A DNA stretch of 64,000 bases, from the NCBI RefSeq assembly GCF_004102745.1, contig NZ_RLII01000011.1:1-64000 (forward strand), written 5' to 3'. Under the pieces are notes generated by a model that saw only the letters and a program-made list of their open reading frames with translations, was not told the DNA's origin and did not search any database. Position numbers and translations under genes: made by a program. The stretch comes from Acetivibrio mesophilus (GTDB lineage: Bacteria; Bacillota; Clostridia; Acetivibrionales; Acetivibrionaceae). This document shows positions 60,024-64,000 of this stretch, one piece after another (the stretch's first letter is position 1; each line of letters opens with the position of its first letter).

Positions 60024-61522
60024 ATGAGAAAAAAGGATTACTATTACTACTAGTAATGATTGCAACAACTGTTTTTATTAGCATGATGTCTGCCGATGCT
60101 GCTACATTATACGGTGACTTAAACGGAGATGGTTCAGTTAGCTCAACAGACTTAACGATGATGAAGAGAGTACTGCTCAAACAATTAACTATTGATGATA
60201 CTGTTGCTGCTGACTTAAATGGTGATGGCAAAGTAAACTCAACAGATTATATGTTGCTAAAAAGGTACTTACCCAAGCAAATAAGCAGGTTCCCAGTTGA
60301 GGATATAGATCCGACAATAGAACCAACTCCCACAGTGGAGGTAACACCAACTCCTACAGGAACCAATGAAGAAGTATTTGCATTCAAGATTAAAACAACT
60401 ATGGATAATCAAATGTATATATTTCCCATTGGATATTCATCAGAAGATTTTAATTTTGTTGTTGACTGGGGCGATGGTACACTAAGCGAAGTAACTGATT
60501 TTTTAACGGGAAGGCATATATGTGAAAAAGCAGGTATATATACAATAAAAGTACTCTCATTTGATTATATACCGCCCCTTTGTTTTACATATGATAGAAA
60601 TGTGATTGAAGTGCTTACGCCTTTTCCTGACATGGGAGTGACTGACTTTAGCTCTTGGTTTGGCGGTTGTAGTAACTTAACTAAAGTTCCCGAAGGACTT
60701 TTTTCAAACAATGTAAATGCAACAGACTTTTATTGGTGCTTTAATAATTGCGTTAGTTTAACAGAAATTCCTGAAGATTTGTTTGCAAGTAATATTAATG
60801 CCATTAGCTTTAGAGGTTGTTTTGCTGAATGCAGCAGTTTAACAGAAATACCCGAAGGACTATTTATGAACAATATTGATGCGACAGATTTTGCTGGTTG
60901 CTTTGCTGGATGCAACAGCTTAATAGAAATACCTGAAGGACTATTTGCAAATAATATTAATGCAACAGACTTGGGAGATTGTTTTGGAGGTTGTAGCAGT
61001 TTAACAGAAATACCTGAAGGACTGTTTGTATATAACACTAATGTAAATAACTTTGCAGATTCTTTTAGAGGTTGTAGTGGTTTAATAGAGATACCGAAAG
61101 GACTATTTGCAAATAATATTAATGCAACAGGATTTGGTGGTTGTTTTAGTGGATGTAGTAGCTTAACAGAAATACCGGAAGGACTGTTTACACATAATAT
61201 TAATGCAACTAGCTTTGCAAGTTGTTTTAATGGATGCAGCAGCCTAACAGAAATTCCTGAGATACTATTTGCGAATAATGTTAATGTAACTAATTTTAGA
61301 GAGTGCTTTAAGGATTGTACGAACTTAATGGAAATTCCAGAAGGGCTGTTTGATAACAATGTTGAGGTCACTAACTTCTATGGGTGTTTTTATAAGTGTA
61401 AAAACTTAATGGGCTTAGCACCAGCTTTGTGGTTGCGTACAAATGTGATAGATTTTGGTTCTTGTTTTTCAGGTTGTACAAACTTGTCTAACTATAAAGA
61501 CATTCCTAGTAATTGGAAATGA
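60024..61522 (+). CDS. Dockerin/leucine-rich-repeat protein with frameshifted signal peptide
   Basis: Open reading from ATG 60056 gives 488 aa, but the real start is probably ATG 60024, correctly spaced from GGGGAGGAAG. From 60024 the frame stops after nine codons; inserting one A in the A6 run at 60029-60034 would give an ideal signal peptide (MRKKGLLLLLVMIATTVFIS). Then comes a type I dockerin with two Ca2+ repeats (DLNGDGSVSSTDLTMMKR, DLNGDGKVNSTDYMLLKR), a PT linker, a beta domain and about ten 27-aa leucine-rich repeats. Cellulosome-docked if exported. Shift is real, phase-variable, or a sequencing error. Confidence 0.8.
60641..61450 (+). repeat. Tandem 81-bp repeats encoding 27-aa units
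   Basis: Ten consecutive units in phase from Thr at 60641; unit consensus is about F..CF.GCSSLTEIPEGLF.NNINAT. Units 1-9 are clear, unit 10 (from 61370) is diverged and a partial eleventh ends the gene. Two Cys per unit are mostly kept. BspA/DUF285-type leucine-rich repeat. Confidence 0.9.
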
Positions 61523-61550
61523 TTATTAGGAGTCAGGTTAGTTACAAGAC

Positions 61551-61592
61551 AAATGGTATGAGAACTATTTTGGATTCTCATACCATTTTTTA
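61551..61592 (+). terminator. Strong bidirectional terminator
   Basis: Perfect 14-bp stem, AAATGGTATGAGAA (61551-61564) with TTCTCATACCATTT (61575-61588), a 10-nt loop and T-rich tail. It separates the dockerin gene from the convergent arginine operon. Confidence 0.92.
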
Positions 61593-61661
61593 TATTCATC
61601 AAAAATCAAATCAATCTACACTAAAACGGCTTTATTTAAACCATCCCGCAAAACAAAATCA

Positions 61662-62135
61662 CTAATAATCCTTTACCAATAGGGCCCTTATATAACCCCT
61701 TTCATTGGTGGTCGAATCTACATAAAACCCTCTGCCGTAATAAAACTGCATAAGTTCCGAATACTTTGATGCAGTATGCAGACGAACCTTTTTTATGCCT
61801 TTGGCTATGAGGAGCTTGTCAACAAGATTCATCATGGACTTTCCGATACCAATATTATGATATTCAAGACGTACCCCGAATCTACTTATGTAAGCTGTAT
61901 TGTCCGGAAGGATATGAACTCTAATTGTTCCTACTGGAATATTATCAATAATTGCAATAAAAACTTCCTTAGATTCTATATCCCTTTTTATATCTTCTAA
62001 AGACTCTTCCAGGGCTTCCATGGTACCGGTAAGCCCTGTGTCCTTCATATATTTCTTAAAGGCTTCTTTAGTGATGTTTTGAATTGCTTCGGCATCATCC
62101 AAATTAGCCTTTCTAATAACAAATGAATAGTTCAT
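61662..62135 (-). CDS. GNAT-family acetyltransferase
   Basis: 157 aa. GNAT fold: VIRKANLDDAEAIQNITKEAFKKY at the start, then AIIDNIPVGTIRVHILPDNTAYISRFGVRLEYHNIGIGKSMMNLVDKLLIAKGIKKVRLHTASKYSELMQFYYGRGF, where the acetyl-CoA loop reads EYHNIGIGKSM in place of the usual R/QxxGxG/A. Start 62135 has GGTGA upstream; GTG 62144, 3 nt after the argF stop, is possible. It follows argF and may be transcribed with carB-argF. Target unknown. Confidence 0.85.
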   Translation of the reverse strand: MNYSFVIRKANLDDAEAIQNITKEAFKKYMKDTGLTGTMEALEESLEDIKRDIESKEVFIAIIDNIPVGTIRVHILPDNTAYISRFGVRLEYHNIGIGKSMMNLVDKLLIAKGIKKVRLHTASKYSELMQFYYGRGFYVDSTTNERGYIRALLVKDY

Positions 62136-62147
62136 ATTAATCACCGA

Positions 62148-63071
62148 CTATCTATTCCCCATAAGCAATGCCATTATTGCCTTTTGGACATGCAATCTGT
62201 TTTCAGCCTCGTCGAAAATAACCGATTGGGATCCATCGATTACATCTTCGGTCACCTCATAGCCCCTGTAGGCAGGCAAACAATGCAGGAATATCGCATC
62301 TTCCTGAGCCTTTGAGAACAGATTGCTGTTTATCTGATAAGGCATAAACAGCTTAATTCTTTCTTCCTTCTCATCTTCCTGTCCCATACTTACCCAAGTG
62401 TCGGTGTAGACTACATCGGCATCCTTAATTGCCTCTTCCGGGTCTTCAGTCAATAAAATATTTGAACCAGAGGCTTTCGCGTCTTCCTGAGCTTCCGATA
62501 TTATCTGGCTGTCACACTGATAGCCCTTTGGTGAAGCAACTGCTATGTCCATGCCAACCTTTGCACAACCGTGGAGGAGTGAGTGGGCAATATTGTTTCC
62601 ATCTCCAATATATGCAAGCTTGAGCCCTTTTAAAGTTCCCTTATGTTCATAGATCGTGAAAAGATCCGCAAGAATCTGACATGGGTGCATTAAGTCCGTA
62701 AGACCGTTAATGACAGGCACATTTCCGTATCGAGCGAGATCCTCTACATCACTGTGGGCAAAGGTCCGGATCATTATTCCGTCGATATATCTTGAAAGAA
62801 CCTGGGCGGTATCGTAAATGGTTTCGCCACGGCCTAACTGTATGTCATTTGAACTGAGAAAAAGAGGATAACCTCCAAGTTGATACATTCCAACTTCAAA
62901 GGATACACGAGTCCTTGTGGATGACTTAGTAAAAATCATACCAAGTGTTTTGCCCTTGAGCAGGTGATGCGGTACACCTTCCTTTTGCTGCCTTTTCAGC
63001 TTTTCTGCAAGTTTGAGAATGGATTCAAAATCCTCGGTTGATAAATCGTGAAGACTAATTAAATGTTCCAA
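62148..63071 (-). CDS. argF: Ornithine carbamoyltransferase
   Basis: 307 aa, arginine biosynthesis: carbamoyl phosphate plus ornithine gives citrulline. Family motifs: FTKSSTRTRVSFEVGMYQLGGYPLFLS (STRTR carbamoyl-phosphate loop), LMHPCQILADLFTIYEHKG (HPCQ), YIGDGNNIAHSLLHGCAKVGMDIAVASPKGY, DTWVSMGQEDE and HCLPAYRGYEVTEDVIDG. TTG start at 63071, 6 nt after GGGAGGTG; the in-frame GTG at 63080 overlaps that site. Downstream of carB in the same direction, so carbamoyl phosphate producer and user are paired. Confidence 0.97.
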   Translation of the reverse strand: MEHLISLHDLSTEDFESILKLAEKLKRQQKEGVPHHLLKGKTLGMIFTKSSTRTRVSFEVGMYQLGGYPLFLSSNDIQLGRGETIYDTAQVLSRYIDGIMIRTFAHSDVEDLARYGNVPVINGLTDLMHPCQILADLFTIYEHKGTLKGLKLAYIGDGNNIAHSLLHGCAKVGMDIAVASPKGYQCDSQIISEAQEDAKASGSNILLTEDPEEAIKDADVVYTDTWVSMGQEDEKEERIKLFMPYQINSNLFSKAQEDAIFLHCLPAYRGYEVTEDVIDGSQSVIFDEAENRLHVQKAIMALLMGNR

Positions 63072-63104
63072 TAAAAACACCTCCCGTTTATTTTGTAGTG
63101 CGTT

Positions 63105-64000
63105 TTAATTTGAATATTCATCGAGCGAATGTATTTCAGTTTCTTCTCCCGATGTCATGTGCTCTAGTATTGAGAGCATTGATCTGGCAGTATCTAGAGA
63201 AGTAATACATGGAATATTATACTCGATGGATGTTCTTCTTAGTATAAAACCAAGCCTTTCGGGTATTTTTCCTCGGGTTGGAGTATTGATTACCAGAGAT
63301 ATCTTATCTTTCTTTATCATCTCAATCATTTCATCATCCGATGCCAGCTCCACTTCTATGCCGACACCGGAGAGATTGGTGTAGGTGCCCTCAGAAGCAA
63401 CTAGGTTGAAGCCTAAGTCTGAAAGAGCCTGAGCAATCTCTATACATTCCGTTTTATCTCTGTCGGCTACCGAAAGAAGTACGTTCCCGCCGGACGGGAT
63501 TCTAAGTCCTGACGCAACAAGCGCCTTGTATAGTGCTATATGATAATCCCTTGAAATTCCCATTACTTCACCGGTGGACTTCATTTCCGGTCCAAGGAAT
63601 GTATCAACGGTAGTAAGCTTTGCAAAGGAGAATACAGGGGCTTTAACAGCTATAAATTCAGATTCTTTGTGAAGCCCGGGAGTATAACCTAAGTCCCTCA
63701 TTTTATATCCCATAATAAACTTTGTGGCAACATCAACCATAGGGATGCCGGTCACCTTGCTCATTACAGGAATTGTACGGCTTGCACGAGGATTAACCTC
63801 TATTACATATACCTTGTTATTGCGATCTATAACAAACTGGATATTAAACAAACCGACTATTTTTAATGCCTTTGCCAGCCTTATGGTATAGTCTACAATG
63901 GTGTTTTTTGTCTGTTCGTCAAGGGTTTGGGGAGGGTATATCGAAATACTATCTCCGGAATGAACTCCAGCTCTTTCAATATGCTCCATAATGCCGGGAA
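63105..64000 (-). CDS. carB: Carbamoyl-phosphate synthase large subunit (partial, C-terminal part)
   Basis: The visible part covers the last 298 residues; the gene continues beyond the right edge of the window (the open frame reads PGIMEHIERAGVHSGDS across 64000-63950). Second ATP-grasp end: IERAGVHSGDSISIYPPQTL, VIEVNPRASRTIPVMSKVTGIPMVDVATK. The C-terminal allosteric domain (about the last 130 residues: GNVLLSVADRDKTECIEIAQALSDLGFNLVASEGTYTNL, DKISLVINTPTRGK) is complete. Produces carbamoyl phosphate for pyrimidines and arginine. Spacing to argF is 33 nt. Confidence 0.96.
   Translation of the reverse strand, partial: PGIMEHIERAGVHSGDSISIYPPQTLDEQTKNTIVDYTIRLAKALKIVGLFNIQFVIDRNNKVYVIEVNPRASRTIPVMSKVTGIPMVDVATKFIMGYKMRDLGYTPGLHKESEFIAVKAPVFSFAKLTTVDTFLGPEMKSTGEVMGISRDYHIALYKALVASGLRIPSGGNVLLSVADRDKTECIEIAQALSDLGFNLVASEGTYTNLSGVGIEVELASDDEMIEMIKKDKISLVINTPTRGKIPERLGFILRRTSIEYNIPCITSLDTARSMLSILEHMTSGEETEIHSLDEYSN

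Noticed and set aside
60730-61371. 213-codon minus-strand ORF across the leucine-rich repeats
   Set aside because: Open only because the repeat unit happens to lack stops in that frame; no ribosome binding site.

Overview
The window looks like part of the chromosome of a low-GC, spore-forming, cellulosome-producing clostridium of the Acetivibrio (Hungateiclostridium/Clostridium thermocellum) type. The evidence is a type I dockerin with two DxNxDG calcium repeats, several S-layer-homology (SLH) proteins, a CBM6-like surface protein, sporulation and germination genes (spoIIR, SleB-type hydrolase, GerMN lipoprotein), strong AGGAGG-type ribosome binding sites, frequent TTG/GTG starts and AT-rich intergenic DNA. 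No rRNA, tRNA, CRISPR array, intact transposon or prophage was found. Genus is inferred from gene content only.

Layout. 0.3-9.6 kb: peptidoglycan-binding protein, methyltransferase, UvsE endonuclease, orphan sugar-binding lipoprotein plus PfkB-type kinase, Tex. 9.6-12.3 kb, minus strand: SleB hydrolase and a four-gene cassette of small acidic/hydrophobic proteins, one of them only 56 aa. 12.5-16.1 kb: a thiol-redox operon (CcdA, TlpA/ResA-like, thioredoxin-thioredoxin reductase fusion, TrxB-like flavoprotein). 16.1-28.4 kb: YkuK-type protein, deoC, GerMN lipoprotein, FmdB-type zinc ribbon, RDD protein, mgtE with a translated leader, ddl, murI, a YwiB-like protein, argS, CPBP protease and an MBL hydrolase. 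28.5-34.7 kb: two SLH proteins and an S41 protease. 34.8-35.3 kb: a strong noncoding RNA candidate, then pyrG. 37-44.8 kb: PadR regulator with membrane partner, spoIIR, mgtC, an Orn/Lys/Arg decarboxylase and a Ca2+ P-type ATPase. 44.8-46 kb: 1.17 kb of structured DNA without a convincing gene. 46-50.3 kb: a PhoPR-like two-component system, TPR lipoprotein and pseudo-rhomboid. 50.5-57.4 kb: cell-surface proteins and a VanY-type carboxypeptidase. 57.4-61.6 kb: small unknowns, a phosphoesterase and a dockerin/leucine-rich-repeat protein whose signal peptide is cut by a homopolymer frameshift. 61.6-64 kb, minus strand: carB (partial), argF and a GNAT acetyltransferase.

The most interesting material is regulatory and noncoding: a 30-codon leader ORF before mgtE whose acidic/proline start and basic middle resemble enterobacterial MgtL; a roughly 400-nt RNA with a consensus promoter, a 29-bp closing helix and a U-tract; two matching PHO-box-like direct repeats, each 20 nt before a -10, flanking the two-component system; a 65-nt two-hairpin element present twice; and a leader ORF whose stop codon lies inside a terminator stem.
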